Source: Desulfosoma caldarium
GTDB taxonomy: Bacteria > Desulfobacterota > Syntrophobacteria > Syntrophobacterales > DSM-9756
Length of the DNA stretch: 64,000 bases
Direction: 5' to 3'
Assembly: GCF_003751385.1 (NCBI RefSeq)
Contig: NZ_RJVA01000013.1
Span: forward strand, 1 to 64,000
Of this stretch, positions 7,354 to 17,519 are shown one piece after another (within the stretch, counting starts at the first letter, position 1; every line of letters starts with the position of its first letter). The notes under the pieces are model-generated. The model did not search any database. It was not told the origin of the DNA and saw only the letters and a list, made by a program, of their open reading frames with translations. The position numbers and the translations under genes were made by a program.

Positions 7354-9012
7354 TCAGAATTCAAAGAGCAGCAGTGGTGGGTCGTAAAATGTCGGAGGCT
7401 CCACTCCCAGAAGCTGCATCAGTGTGGCCGCAATGTTGGTAAGCCCCGGATCTTTCACCGAAGGGTCGATGCGCATCTTCACCACTTGCGACGCACTGTA
7501 AGCGATGAACCATACGGGGTTCAGGGTATGGGCCGTCTTGGCTTTGGGTTCCCCGTTGGGATGGCGCTTGACTCGACCCGTCTTTTTGTCCACTTCATAC
7601 ATTTCCTCGGCATTGCCGTGATCGGCCGTGACCAGTAGAACGCCCTGGGTGTCCTGCACTGCTTTGATAATCCTTCCGAGGCAAAGGTCCACCGCTTCCA
7701 CGGCCACGATCGCCGCCTGATAGACGCCCGAGTGCCCCACCATATCGCCGTTGGCAAAGTTCAGGCGTATGAAATCATAGTTCCTGGATGCGATCTCATT
7801 GACCACGCGGTCGGTGATTTCCGCCGCCTTCATCCAGGGTCTTTGTTCAAAAGGCACGCGATCCGAAGGAATTTCCACGTAGGTTTCTAAGCTTTCGTCG
7901 AATTTTCCCGACCGATTTCCATTCCAGAAATAGGTGACATGCCCGAATTTTTGCGTTTCACTGATGGCGAGCTGTTTGTATTCCTCGGCGCAGAGAAATG
8001 CGCTCACCGTGTTCTCGATATGCGGCGGTTCCACCAGATAGCTCTTGGGAATGTGCAGGTCCCCATCGTATTCCATCATTCCCGCGTACGCCACTTTAGG
8101 GTAGGGCTCTCGAGGAAACTTGTCAAAATCCTCCTCTTCAAAGGCCCGGCTGATTTCAATGGCCCGGTCCCCTCGAAAATTGAAGAAAATCACAGCATCG
8201 CCATCCCGTATGGGTCCCACCGGACCATGGGCATCCGCAATGACGAACGGCGGGATGTCCTGGTCGATGACACCGGGAATTTCCTTGCGGTACGTCTCGA
8301 TGGCTTCCACGGCCGAGGCAAAAAAACGGCCTTCCCCGGCCACATGGGTCTTCCAGCCTCGTGCCACCATGTCCCAATTGGCCTCGTATCGGTCCATGGT
8401 GATGACCATGCGGCCGCCGCCGCTGGCGATGCGATAATCCACACCGGCCTGCTGATTCAGTGAGGCAAGAAAGGCCTCAAAAGGCACCACGTACTCCAGG
8501 GCCGAGGTTTCTCCCACATCACGTCCGTCTAAGAGAATGTGCACACGGCAGCGTTCGATCTTTTCCACAAAGGCGGCCTGCTCCAACATTTTTTTCACAT
8601 GATCTAGATGACTGTGCACGTTGCCGTCCGAAAAGAGTCCAATAAAGTGAAGGGTCCCCTGGTTTTGTCGACAGTAGTTCATGAGCCGTTGCCAGGTCTT
8701 ACCCTCAAACAGCCGCCCTGTGGCCAGGGCTTCGTTCACCAGCCGAGCCCCTTGTGCATAGACTCTGCCGGCCCCTATGGCATTGTGGCCCACTTCCGAA
8801 TTGCCCATGTCCCCATCACTGGGTAGTCCCACGGCGGTTCCGTGGGCCTTGAGCAATGTAAAGGGGCAATGGGCCAGGAGCCAGTCCAAGTGAGGAGTGT
8901 AGGCATGGGACACCGCGTTTCCTTCCGTGTTGGACGCGCAGCCAATGCCGTCCATGATAACCAACACCAGCGGGCGAGGGCCGTTTCTGGGCAAAAGACG
9001 CTTCACTTTCAT
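7354..9012 (-). CDS. gpmI: 2,3-bisphosphoglycerate-independent phosphoglycerate mutase
   Basis: 552 residues from the ATG at 9012, which has AAGGAAG six bases upstream; a longer frame to 9057 lacks such a site. Metal-binding and catalytic segments are present: LVIMDGIG near the N-terminus, GNSEVGHNAIGAG with the phosphorylated Ser, LLDGRDVGE, FFNFRGDRA, NFANGDMVGHSG and LVTADHGNAEEM. It interconverts 3- and 2-phosphoglycerate with two Mn ions, in the cytoplasm. It precedes malQ on the same strand, a carbohydrate-metabolism pair. Confidence 0.95.
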   Translation of the reverse strand: MKVKRLLPRNGPRPLVLVIMDGIGCASNTEGNAVSHAYTPHLDWLLAHCPFTLLKAHGTAVGLPSDGDMGNSEVGHNAIGAGRVYAQGARLVNEALATGRLFEGKTWQRLMNYCRQNQGTLHFIGLFSDGNVHSHLDHVKKMLEQAAFVEKIERCRVHILLDGRDVGETSALEYVVPFEAFLASLNQQAGVDYRIASGGGRMVITMDRYEANWDMVARGWKTHVAGEGRFFASAVEAIETYRKEIPGVIDQDIPPFVIADAHGPVGPIRDGDAVIFFNFRGDRAIEISRAFEEEDFDKFPREPYPKVAYAGMMEYDGDLHIPKSYLVEPPHIENTVSAFLCAEEYKQLAISETQKFGHVTYFWNGNRSGKFDESLETYVEIPSDRVPFEQRPWMKAAEITDRVVNEIASRNYDFIRLNFANGDMVGHSGVYQAAIVAVEAVDLCLGRIIKAVQDTQGVLLVTADHGNAEEMYEVDKKTGRVKRHPNGEPKAKTAHTLNPVWFIAYSASQVVKMRIDPSVKDPGLTNIAATLMQLLGVEPPTFYDPPLLLFEF

Positions 9013-9189
9013 GGGTTTCTTCCTTAGGCTGTGGGCGTCACTGCATGGCATCCTCAAAGACGCCTCTCAAGGGGTCGTTGCGGTTTTGTGGTGTGGCCGC
9101 GCCTTTGATCACACTGAGAGACCGACACACGGCGCGAAACGGCTTCACGGCTCGCGCCGCTTTGGCACGGTCCCTTCTTGAATCAGCGG

Positions 9190-9969
9190 CTAGCGTTCCC
9201 TCCAGACGGGGGTGCGCTTTTCCATAAAAGCCTTCACACCTTCCTTGGCATCTTCGGTGGTGCACAATCGAGCAAACACCTCGTTCATGTACTCAAAGGC
9301 TTTATGATACTCCATGTCCGCCGCCACGTAAAAACCCCTCTTGGCAATCTGCACGGCAATGGGGCTCTTTTGGGCCAGCACGGCCGCCCAATCGTGGGCC
9401 GCCCTGTCCAGATCCTCTGCAGGCACCACGCGATTGATAAGCCCTCTGGCCTGGGCTTCCCTGGCATCCATCAATTCTCCGTAGAGAAGCATCTCGAGCG
9501 CGGTCTTTCGCCCCACAGACTTGGACACGGGAATTACGGGGCCAACACAGTTCAAGCCCACGTTAATGGCCGTCAGTCCCAATCGAGCCGTTTCCGCGGC
9601 AATGGCCAAGTCGCAGGCCGCCACAAGACCCGCGCCGTTGGCGGCGGCCACTCCGTGCACTTGCGCGATCACAGGCTTTTTCATCTCGCTTATCGTTACC
9701 AAAGGGGTTTCCATGCGCTGAATCCATGCCTGCAGTTCCATGGGGGACTTGCCGTCCAACTCACCGACATCGATGCCCGCACAAAAGTGCTTGCCCGCCC
9801 CTTTGATGATCACCACACGCACCGCAGGGTCGGCGTCCAGTGTCTTCAAAGCCCGCGACAGCTCTTCGGCCAGGGGCGTCGTGAACGTGTTCAATTGATT
9901 GGGTCGGTTCAGTGTGATGGTCGCGACGTAGTCTGCACCCATTTCCACCAGCAGGGTCTCATAGGTCAT
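9190..9969 (-). CDS. Enoyl-CoA hydratase/isomerase (crotonase) family protein
   Basis: 259 residues; the ATG is preceded by GGAGG. Crotonase fold signatures are clear: TLNRPNQLNTF, oxyanion-hole KHFCAGIDVGELDG, and GVAAANGAGLVAACDLAIA. The region that normally carries the two catalytic Glu of enoyl-CoA hydratase reads AINVGLNCVGPVIPVSKSVG, without an obvious Glu pair, which resembles ECHDC3-like members. The true reaction is therefore uncertain: it may be a non-hydratase crotonase. No beta-oxidation partner lies next to it; the upstream gene is an HtrA protease. Confidence 0.85.
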   Translation of the reverse strand: MTYETLLVEMGADYVATITLNRPNQLNTFTTPLAEELSRALKTLDADPAVRVVIIKGAGKHFCAGIDVGELDGKSPMELQAWIQRMETPLVTISEMKKPVIAQVHGVAAANGAGLVAACDLAIAAETARLGLTAINVGLNCVGPVIPVSKSVGRKTALEMLLYGELMDAREAQARGLINRVVPAEDLDRAAHDWAAVLAQKSPIAVQIAKRGFYVAADMEYHKAFEYMNEVFARLCTTEDAKEGVKAFMEKRTPVWRER

Positions 9970-10096
9970 GGTCGTCTCCTCCCTTTGCGTTAAACGATCC
10001 CTGCAAAACCCTTGCGCACGCCGACTCTCCGTTAAGGCGTATCGACGTTCGCGCTTCTACACCATGAGCCATTCCCAAACCGCGGCGCAGGTCTCC

Positions 10097-11185
10097 TTAT
10101 CTCATGCGATAGCCCTGAGGTCTTTCCCCCAGAACCACGGCCACTCTGTCACGGTCTCCTTCCCAATGAACCACATCCAAGATCACCTTGTCTCCCGGCC
10201 GATAGCGCCGCAAAATCCTCATGAAATCTTCCACGCTCTCCACCGCGTGCCCATCAATCGCCACCACAATGTCTCCACCCACGACGATTATGTAATTACC
10301 CACTTGGGCTCGCGTCTTTCCACCGCGCAATCCTGCCTTGTCCGCCGGGCCACCAGGAACGAGCTCCATGATCATGGCCCCTCGAGACACCCGCAGTTGA
10401 AGAGCCTCAGCAAAATCGGGAAACATCGTCATCAGGGTGGCTCCAATCCACGGGTAGCTGTAGTAGCCCTTGTCAATGAGTTCCCGAACCACCGCCTTGA
10501 CCGTGTCCACGGGAATGGCAAAACCGATCCCCACATTGGCCCCCGTGGGGCTGAAAATGGCCGTATTGACACCGATCATGAACCCCGACGAATCGATGAG
10601 CGGGCCGCCGGAATTGCCGGGATTAATGGAGGCATCCGTTTGAATAATGTCTTCAACCAGCGCACCCCCCGGCGCTCTCAAGGTTCTTCCCACAGAACTG
10701 ATCACGCCCCTGGTGAGGGTTTGGCCCAATCCAAAGGGGTTGCCTATGGCTAACACTTTCTGTCCCACTTTTAAACCTTTTGAAGTGCCCATGGGAATGA
10801 CGGTCAAATCTTTTTTGGGTGCATCAATTTTCAACACGGCGATGTCACTGTTGGGATCAGACCCGATGAATTTGGCCGTATACTTCTTGCCGTTGAAAAG
10901 AGTGACCTCCAGCTTTCTCGCATCTTCAATGACATGATGGTTGGTGACAATATGGCCTCGCTTATCAATCACCGACCCGGAACCTGCCCCTTGGCGTGGC
11001 ACGATATTGAAAAAGAAGTCCCGTTCGAGCACCGTGCTGGTGATGTTCACCACTCCCCGAGAAAGCCTTTCGTAGAGTTCGATGTTGTTCTTTTCGTCAT
11101 CCGTAAGACTCCACGCCATGCGGGGTATGATCACCACCATCACGCACAACCCCACAACCCACGCCTTCCAGAATCGCTGTCCCAT
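10097..11185 (-). CDS. HtrA/DegP-like periplasmic serine protease, one PDZ domain
   Basis: 362 residues, with GGAGG before the ATG. The first 26 residues form a signal peptide or anchor (WVVGLCVMVVIIPRMAWS). The trypsin-like domain carries the triad as VTNHHVI (His), SDIAVLK (Asp) and NPGNSGGP (Ser). It is followed by one PDZ domain beginning near WIGATLM and including VPGGPADKAGLRGG. The size matches DegS/HhoB-like single-PDZ members rather than two-PDZ DegP (about 470). Role: extracytoplasmic protein quality control or envelope-stress signalling. Transcribed alone, divergent from the VanZ-like gene. Confidence 0.92.
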   Translation of the reverse strand: MGQRFWKAWVVGLCVMVVIIPRMAWSLTDDEKNNIELYERLSRGVVNITSTVLERDFFFNIVPRQGAGSGSVIDKRGHIVTNHHVIEDARKLEVTLFNGKKYTAKFIGSDPNSDIAVLKIDAPKKDLTVIPMGTSKGLKVGQKVLAIGNPFGLGQTLTRGVISSVGRTLRAPGGALVEDIIQTDASINPGNSGGPLIDSSGFMIGVNTAIFSPTGANVGIGFAIPVDTVKAVVRELIDKGYYSYPWIGATLMTMFPDFAEALQLRVSRGAMIMELVPGGPADKAGLRGGKTRAQVGNYIIVVGGDIVVAIDGHAVESVEDFMRILRRYRPGDKVILDVVHWEGDRDRVAVVLGERPQGYRMR

Positions 11186-11500
11186 CCTTGTTCACCTCCA
11201 GTGTCTGCAGCGCTTCGGCTTTCGATGGCCGTATCCGAAATCAGCACCCTCGAAGACCTCGCTTATCCACACCCTCACGCCAAGGGAAACCCAATCCCAA
11301 TGGAACCCCTCTAGACGGCCGATCCCAAGCCGTCATAAATTCTTTGCTCCCGTGGGTCGACAAGGGTATCCTTTAGCGTCCAGGGCTTGTCTTGTGATGG
11401 ATATTTTCCCATGCCAATAATTCGTTTGCTAACTAACAAAAACACCGTCCTTAGGCAAACGCCAAAGGGTTGCGTGCGTCGATCCCTCGTGGGGGTCGCC
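11186..11500. promoter_or_regulatory. Divergent intergenic region between htrA and the VanZ-like gene
   Basis: About 315 bases without a convincing gene. It must hold the htrA promoter (minus) and probably that of the VanZ-like gene (plus), but I could not assign clear -35/-10 boxes. The VanZ-like frame is open from 11387, so part of this stretch may be coding if an upstream start is used. Confidence 0.35.
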
Positions 11501-12142
11501 ATGGATTTCTTTCGCTCAGGCGTTCGCCGAGTTCACACTGCCAGTCCTTGGAACCTCATGGCGACCTTGTTCGCTCTGCACCTTGCGGCAGGAATTCTTG
11601 TCAAAGGGTTTCTCAGTTTGCATCGTGTGGAACGGCTGGTGCCTATGTCGGCCCTGGCCCTGGGCTTGGGGTTTTGCCTTTGGGCACAAAGGCCCACCAC
11701 GAAAGCCCACACAAAGGGTTGGATGCGCTTAGGCCCAGCCTTGATCTACAGCTTCTTTATCGCCGCCATGTCCCATCAACCGTTGACCGGTGTTCGACTT
11801 CCCGTCTCGGCGAACCTCTTTCATCCCGTGGAATATGCGTGCCTGGCCGTGTTGTGGGGTTGGTTTTGCCTTCCGGTGCTTTCACGGCACGGATCCTTGG
11901 CCTTTGCGGGGTGGGTTTTTGTGCCCGGCATTCTTTTTGCCCTCAGCGATGAATGGCATCAGAGCTGGGTTCCCGGAAGGTTCAGCAGCCCGTGGGATGT
12001 TGTTCTCGATGCCATCGGGCTTTGTGCCGGAGCGGCTGCCGTGGTGACGCTGTCCCGCTGGGCGCCCCCGTGGAATCCTGCCCTTTGGCCGGAGCTCGAT
12101 CAAGAATGCACAAACATCAGGGTTACCGCGAGAAGCCCATGA
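11501..12142 (+). CDS. VanZ-like membrane protein
   Basis: 213 residues from the ATG at 11501; the frame is open from 11387 and the start is not fixed by a strong ribosome binding site. Several hydrophobic segments are visible (MATLFALHLAAGILV, ALALGLGFCLW, ALIYSFFIAAM, WVFVPGILFAL). The VanZ signature is DEWHQSWVPGRFSSPWDVV followed by a final membrane helix. The family is widespread in envelope or cell-wall contexts, but its biochemical function is not established apart from teicoplanin resistance for VanZ. Its 3' end overlaps the convergent pgpA by 43 bp. Confidence 0.8.
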   Translation: MDFFRSGVRRVHTASPWNLMATLFALHLAAGILVKGFLSLHRVERLVPMSALALGLGFCLWAQRPTTKAHTKGWMRLGPALIYSFFIAAMSHQPLTGVRLPVSANLFHPVEYACLAVLWGWFCLPVLSRHGSLAFAGWVFVPGILFALSDEWHQSWVPGRFSSPWDVVLDAIGLCAGAAAVVTLSRWAPPWNPALWPELDQECTNIRVTARSP

Positions 12143-12585
12143 GCATAGAGTCCGGCAGCCACATCATCGGCCACGATGCCCAAGCCCCCCTTCAATTGTC
12201 GATCCAGGACACAGACAGGCCAGGGTTTCAAGATGTCCATGGCCCGAAAGTACAAGACTCCAAGTACCATGGTCAGGGGTGTGGCCGGCATGCCCGTGGT
12301 GGTGAACAAGAACCCGATAAGCTCATCGATCACCACATCTTGTGGATCCTGATGTCCCAGGCTGTTTTGCGCCTCCTCGGCAACCCAGCAAGACCCGACA
12401 AACAAAAGCCCCAAGAGCAGGCACGCCCACCCGTGCGGCAACGCCGACAGAACCGACGCGACGGGAATTCCCGCGGCTATGGTGGCCACGGTCCCTGGAG
12501 CCACAGGGGCCGTGCCCAACACACCCAACCGAGCGATCCTCACGGCTATGGGCGGTTTCGATTGGTGTGTGTCTGCCAAACTCAT
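12100..12585 (-). CDS. pgpA: Phosphatidylglycerophosphatase A
   Basis: 161 residues; AAGGAG lies upstream of the ATG. PgpA signatures: GTAPVAPGTVAT near the N-terminus, DPQDVVIDELIGF (metal-binding Asp/Glu), FRAMDILKPWPV and the C-terminal KGGLGIVADDVAAGLYA. It dephosphorylates phosphatidylglycerophosphate in phosphatidylglycerol synthesis at the inner membrane. It is divergent from the giant gene at 12681 and overlaps the end of the convergent VanZ-like gene. Confidence 0.93.
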   Translation of the reverse strand: MSLADTHQSKPPIAVRIARLGVLGTAPVAPGTVATIAAGIPVASVLSALPHGWACLLLGLLFVGSCWVAEEAQNSLGHQDPQDVVIDELIGFLFTTTGMPATPLTMVLGVLYFRAMDILKPWPVCVLDRQLKGGLGIVADDVAAGLYAHGLLAVTLMFVHS

Positions 12586-12680
12586 GGGGGCTCCTTATTC
12601 AGCCGGGAAACATCAGCCTTGGGGAAAGTGCCCAAGAATCCATGTGCTGCGCCAAGGCCTTTTTTTGCTCGAGGTCTTTG

Positions 12681-15600
12681 ATGAACGAGAACCAGCATCC
12701 AGAACAAAAGAACTGTGGGTCCCCCTTTCAAATCATTCGTCCAGAAGAGTATGCCTTTTACGGCATCGACCCGCAAGACATTCCCATAGGAACTTTTGCC
12801 GCCCACGACCATCCGTCCTTTCTCATGAGCCGCTATGGCGGCAACGCCTACGGCTTTGGGCTCGTGGAACAAAACAAGCTCAGCCCCGACGACTACGACT
12901 TTCTTGAACGCATCGACTTGAACGACCGTCAGAGCATCATTCGCCATGCGGATCGTTTGAACGATATCTACAAGAAGCTGGGCCTTCTCATGCGGTTTTC
13001 CCGCCGAGGCACACGCTACTACCTAATCCCCATCAATCTCGTGGCCCAATCGGTTCAGGACGTGCGCGCCAAGGCAGAGGCGGTTGAAAAAGTCATCGCC
13101 GACCATGCGCGGGCCACAGGGTCGGAACGGCTCGATGTGGCCCTTTTTACGACCAGCCAGGACCTGATTGCCCATGATCTGGCGGCTCGCCTTTCCCATC
13201 ACCGGCTTGCCATAGTCGACGACATTCGAAAACTGCGGGCATGGCGCTCTCCTTTTGACGTGGCCGTTTTTCCTCGCGATCCCTGTGAGTACCTCATCGG
13301 ACAACCCCTTCCAAAGCCGAAACAATCCGCACGTAAAAAAAGACGTCTTTTCCGGTACGCGGGCTATGTGGCGGGAAAAGTTTACGATCTTCTAGAATCC
13401 AGCGGAAGGGTTTTGGTTCTTGCGGACAGCCCTTGGTGTGTGGCCAAGGCCGGCCAGTACCTTGTGGAATTCCTTTCGGAGGAGGAATTCAAAAAATTCT
13501 TGCTTTTCAGCCACATCTACAAGACGCATCAACGCTATTCTTCGCAGAAACATCCCGTTTCCGTCCACCCTTTGGATTTTCATTTCTATGTGCACAACGA
13601 TCCCATCAACATCGACTTTGCTCGAGAAACGCTCGGCGTGCCGCACCCCTTTGATCTTGCCCCAAAAGACATCGACCGCTTGCCGCACTTGGACCATCCC
13701 CTCCCGCACCCTTATCGAAAAAGGAGAGCCCTGGCCTGGGAAAAGGCCTTCGCACCCTACTTTGACATGCACCTTGTGGATGCCGTCACCACCAGGATGC
13801 CTTCCCAAGACTGGCTCAAACGGCTGCGCGTGCCCGACAAGGCCTGGCCCAATAACGTCGGCGTCTTCACCGGCACGCCTCGCCCCGTTTCGGTGTCTCG
13901 ACAAGAGGTCGAAGAACGCGCCAAGAAAAGCGGCATGATGGGATGCCATCCCACATTGACTGCATCTTACCGAAATTCTTTTCGTTACGTGGCCGACGTT
14001 TTGCGCGCGCTCATCCAGATTCGCGACGGCCGGTTTGGACCAGTAGGGGAAGTGGAACGGGACCGCCTGATCAATCCTTTTCGGCGCAAGGAATTGAGCG
14101 AGCAGGCATTCCTGCCGGTTCGACAACTCCTTCGGCAGCTGGACAAATTGCAGGCTATCGAAGAAACCCTGAACCCGGACCACCTGGAAGGCCCTTCCAC
14201 ACCTGTTCTAGAAAACCTAGAAAAACTGGCCCTGCATGGCTTCACACCCGCCCAACTCACCGAGATGGTTCTGATCGTCACGGGGCACAGTGCCATGAGC
14301 CGCATCGTGCTTGGCAAAATGCCCGCCCGCAACCTGAAACCTCTCACCGACGCGGCCACCGACTCACCAGCCCACACCGTCGTGGACAAACTGCGCATCT
14401 GCCGCCTCATGAGCGTCGCTGAAATCGCCGCGTCCTTTGGCCATCCGCTGACCTCCGTGCAGATCGACGAGGTGTTTCGCATCTATCACGACGCCGTGCG
14501 CGTCGCCACAAATCCTCAGATGGACTGGCACGCGCTGGAAGACCAGCGCATCAGTGAAATGGGCGGCGTACAATACAAGGCCCTTCGAGAAATGCTCAAA
14601 TTCTTTAACCTCTTTGAATACCTCAACACCTGGTACGAACTTCTGGATAAAGGTCCCTTTGAACGAGAAGTGTTCTGCGACTACGATCCGGACAAGCTCC
14701 GTCAAGTGGAACAGGTGCTTCAACTGGCCAGCATGGTAGATCGCTTTCGATCCCACCTTCACGACAGTTCCATTCCCCGTCAAACTTTTTTCTTTCGCCA
14801 GTTTCTGCAAACGGAATTTCACGGCACAGGCCATCTCTTTCCGTCGCTGGGCCCCAAATGCGGCTTGAAACTGCTCTGGGTGACGGTGCAAGTGAGCCCC
14901 CATCGCATCGTCAATTTCAATCCTCTTCTGGCCGCCGTGCCCCCGGGAAAAATGGCCCTTCGCCTCGAAAAGATTCGACAGGCTTTGGAAAAGCTGCCCG
15001 TTGAAACCATGCCCTGGAAAGAATTGGACGGTCTTCGAAAAACCCTGCTCAAAGGAAAGCCCATTTTTCTCCATAACTCGGGCTTACGACTCACCTACAA
15101 TGCCGCCACCAAAGCCATCGACGTGTCCTACGTGGACGTACAGGAGAACGTGGAACTCATAGAAAAGCTGCTGAGCAAGTTTGAATCCTGCAAACTCAAG
15201 GAAGTGAGCCTGCAAGAGGTCACCCAGCTGGAGCGCCTCTTTTCAGAAATCTCCAGTTACAAGCAATACCTTTACGAGGAAGGGCGAAGCGAAGCCGATG
15301 TGCACCAGGAAGGGCCCCCCAGTCCGTCCTTCATGGGGTTGCGGCTCTCAAGCATCGAAAACCGAATTCGGCACGTGTTTCTGTCGCAGATTCTCGTCCC
15401 CGAAGAAATCTTTGATACCGTGAGTCTGCTGGTGGAACACTGCCCCAATGTGCTGCGGTTTGTCATGCCCGACTTGCACCACCTGGGACAGCTCATGGAA
15501 AATCGCCCCACACGTAAGCGCCAGTCGGTTGGCTCCTACATCATGCGCTGCCTGGAGAAATTTCAAGCGCTCATCCTCAAGGACAGAGAGAATTTTCAGG

Positions 15601-17402
15601 ATGTTACTACCTACTACCAAATGGCCAAAAACGAATTCGGCCCCTTGGCGACGGAAGACAACGGCGCCAAACACCATCAGTTGGAAATCTTGGAACACTT
15701 TCTAGAACGCATCGACCAGGAACGGCCGGCTCTGACCCAAGCCCTGACGCTGGCTTTGCTTTTTCAGGATCTCGGCAAACTGGAAACCTACACGGAAGAG
15801 TCGAAAATCCTTGAACGCATCTGGACCCACGCCGAGCGCAGCGTCCGCATTCTTCAACAACACCGCACTTTGAGCCAATACAATCTTTCCAAGGAGGTGC
15901 AGGACCTTACGCTGGAACTCATTCGCCATCACGGCCTCATCGGCCATGTCATTCAAGGCTCGGAACCCATCACCGCCATCGAGCTTCTAACGCAAGCCAA
16001 CGATAAGGATCTGCTGGACACCTTTGTCTTGCACGCCATCCTGGCGGCTGCTTCCGTTGAAGAGGGGCTCATGACGGAAGATCTTCTGGACCTCTTTTTG
16101 GAATACCGCCACGGATGCCTCCATGTGATGAAAACGGGTGGTTCCTGGTATGCTCACTGTCGCGAGAAAATGCGCCACAAAGGACAGGCCTCTCTTCACG
16201 CCTCGGAATCCGCTCCTCAACTGCTGCCTCTGACACCCCCCGCCAAAGTTTCTGCCTACATGGATTCTCAGGACGGGAATGAAGACGACGAGATGCTATG
16301 GCGCGGACGCCAGATCGAAGCTTTTGAACGGCTTCTGCGCCTTATGGGGGTTCCCTGGGTGGATTTTCACGACCTGCAGATGGCCTCCATGAACGTGCCC
16401 GTCGCTTTTATTCATCACCAAAAAGGACTGCGAAGTGTGGGGCTGCACCATTTCCGTCAGAACGTGACCAAAGCCCTGCAAATCTTGGCGGAGGTCCAGC
16501 GCATGGATGCATCTCTTCGAACCTACCTTCTCTATGGCCTGGACCCGCTAGGCGGTGCTTTTCGCATCTATGACTTTCACCATTTTCCACCATTTCTCTC
16601 GGTCCAAGCCTGCCTGAACCTGCTGGCCCTGGGTCTTATGGCCTATCATCGCCACTGGGCCGGTATGCCTCGTCAAGGTCTTGTGAGTTTTCGTCCGCTG
16701 AGCCGTGTCGTACGCCATCGCCACGAAATCCTGGAAGAATATCTGCATGACCTTGCCCTGCACGACCCGTCTTCCTGGATCCTCGGCACGGAACCCTGGA
16801 ACACCGTTCAGAGCTTTCTCATGGTCGAAACCAGCCCCTTTGGACCCGGCGTTCAATTGCGCCTGCCCGAAAGCCTTCAGGTCGAAGCTCTTCTGCACGC
16901 CATCTCGGAAGCGAAAACCCACGAAGAATTGCGCCATGTGTACCGGGAACAATTGAAAAAACTGCACATGCTTCCCTTCGTGACACCGGAACAAATGGAA
17001 CACATCAAAGTCGTCTACCACCGGCGTATGGAAGAAATCAGCCGTGAACTGCTTCACGAGATTCAAAACGCTTTGGCCCGCCTCACCTCCTTTGACGAAC
17101 TGGACCTCTTTCGCACACGCTTGTTCGAATCCCTCTCCCGCGCCGTTCTCTCGGAGGACGATTACTTCCTCATTGAAGACCTGCTGGATCATCATCGAAG
17201 CCGGCTTCGAGACGAATTTCTGACCAAGGTGGCGGAAAAAGTCTACGCGTTCAAAGACCGAGAAGCTCTCACAGCCTACTGGAACTCTGTCAAAGCCGAA
17301 CTCTTTCGATTCCGTTCCTACATTGGCAAAGAATACGAAGCCATGATCGCCTCGTATATCGACACGCAGCTGCAGGGCTCTTCTCTTGAACCCGGTCCTT
17401 GA
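12681..17402 (+). CDS. Giant hypothetical protein with degenerate HD-like region
   Basis: 1,573 residues from the ATG at 12681 (GAGG six bases upstream); the open frame extends further 5' but there only overlaps pgpA on the opposite strand. No signal peptide or membrane helix is evident, so it is probably cytoplasmic. Around residues 1000-1110 there is an HD-phosphohydrolase-like pattern: a helix with HHQLEILEHFLERID, then LLFQDLGK where HD proteins have HDxGK, then THAERS and LIRHHGLIGH. The first metal-binding His is thus Gln. The segment before it (RFVMPDLHHLGQL) recalls GlnD-type proteins, but no nucleotidyltransferase GS...D motif was found. Function unknown; transcribed alone. Confidence 0.8.
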   Translation: MNENQHPEQKNCGSPFQIIRPEEYAFYGIDPQDIPIGTFAAHDHPSFLMSRYGGNAYGFGLVEQNKLSPDDYDFLERIDLNDRQSIIRHADRLNDIYKKLGLLMRFSRRGTRYYLIPINLVAQSVQDVRAKAEAVEKVIADHARATGSERLDVALFTTSQDLIAHDLAARLSHHRLAIVDDIRKLRAWRSPFDVAVFPRDPCEYLIGQPLPKPKQSARKKRRLFRYAGYVAGKVYDLLESSGRVLVLADSPWCVAKAGQYLVEFLSEEEFKKFLLFSHIYKTHQRYSSQKHPVSVHPLDFHFYVHNDPINIDFARETLGVPHPFDLAPKDIDRLPHLDHPLPHPYRKRRALAWEKAFAPYFDMHLVDAVTTRMPSQDWLKRLRVPDKAWPNNVGVFTGTPRPVSVSRQEVEERAKKSGMMGCHPTLTASYRNSFRYVADVLRALIQIRDGRFGPVGEVERDRLINPFRRKELSEQAFLPVRQLLRQLDKLQAIEETLNPDHLEGPSTPVLENLEKLALHGFTPAQLTEMVLIVTGHSAMSRIVLGKMPARNLKPLTDAATDSPAHTVVDKLRICRLMSVAEIAASFGHPLTSVQIDEVFRIYHDAVRVATNPQMDWHALEDQRISEMGGVQYKALREMLKFFNLFEYLNTWYELLDKGPFEREVFCDYDPDKLRQVEQVLQLASMVDRFRSHLHDSSIPRQTFFFRQFLQTEFHGTGHLFPSLGPKCGLKLLWVTVQVSPHRIVNFNPLLAAVPPGKMALRLEKIRQALEKLPVETMPWKELDGLRKTLLKGKPIFLHNSGLRLTYNAATKAIDVSYVDVQENVELIEKLLSKFESCKLKEVSLQEVTQLERLFSEISSYKQYLYEEGRSEADVHQEGPPSPSFMGLRLSSIENRIRHVFLSQILVPEEIFDTVSLLVEHCPNVLRFVMPDLHHLGQLMENRPTRKRQSVGSYIMRCLEKFQALILKDRENFQDVTTYYQMAKNEFGPLATEDNGAKHHQLEILEHFLERIDQERPALTQALTLALLFQDLGKLETYTEESKILERIWTHAERSVRILQQHRTLSQYNLSKEVQDLTLELIRHHGLIGHVIQGSEPITAIELLTQANDKDLLDTFVLHAILAAASVEEGLMTEDLLDLFLEYRHGCLHVMKTGGSWYAHCREKMRHKGQASLHASESAPQLLPLTPPAKVSAYMDSQDGNEDDEMLWRGRQIEAFERLLRLMGVPWVDFHDLQMASMNVPVAFIHHQKGLRSVGLHHFRQNVTKALQILAEVQRMDASLRTYLLYGLDPLGGAFRIYDFHHFPPFLSVQACLNLLALGLMAYHRHWAGMPRQGLVSFRPLSRVVRHRHEILEEYLHDLALHDPSSWILGTEPWNTVQSFLMVETSPFGPGVQLRLPESLQVEALLHAISEAKTHEELRHVYREQLKKLHMLPFVTPEQMEHIKVVYHRRMEEISRELLHEIQNALARLTSFDELDLFRTRLFESLSRAVLSEDDYFLIEDLLDHHRSRLRDEFLTKVAEKVYAFKDREALTAYWNSVKAELFRFRSYIGKEYEAMIASYIDTQLQGSSLEPGP

Positions 17403-17519
17403 GTAGGGTGCCCGATTTCTTTACCGTTATCCGTGGAAAAGCAACAATGCAGATTCTTCGTCAGGTGATCGACTCTTGCGCGCGGCCTCGACAGTCCGCT
17501 CCCGTGGGAAAGGCTCGGC

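Noticed and set aside
12342-12680. Upstream part of the giant frame opposite pgpA
   Set aside because: Shadow of pgpA; the ATG at 12681 has a ribosome binding site and the protein-like sequence begins there.
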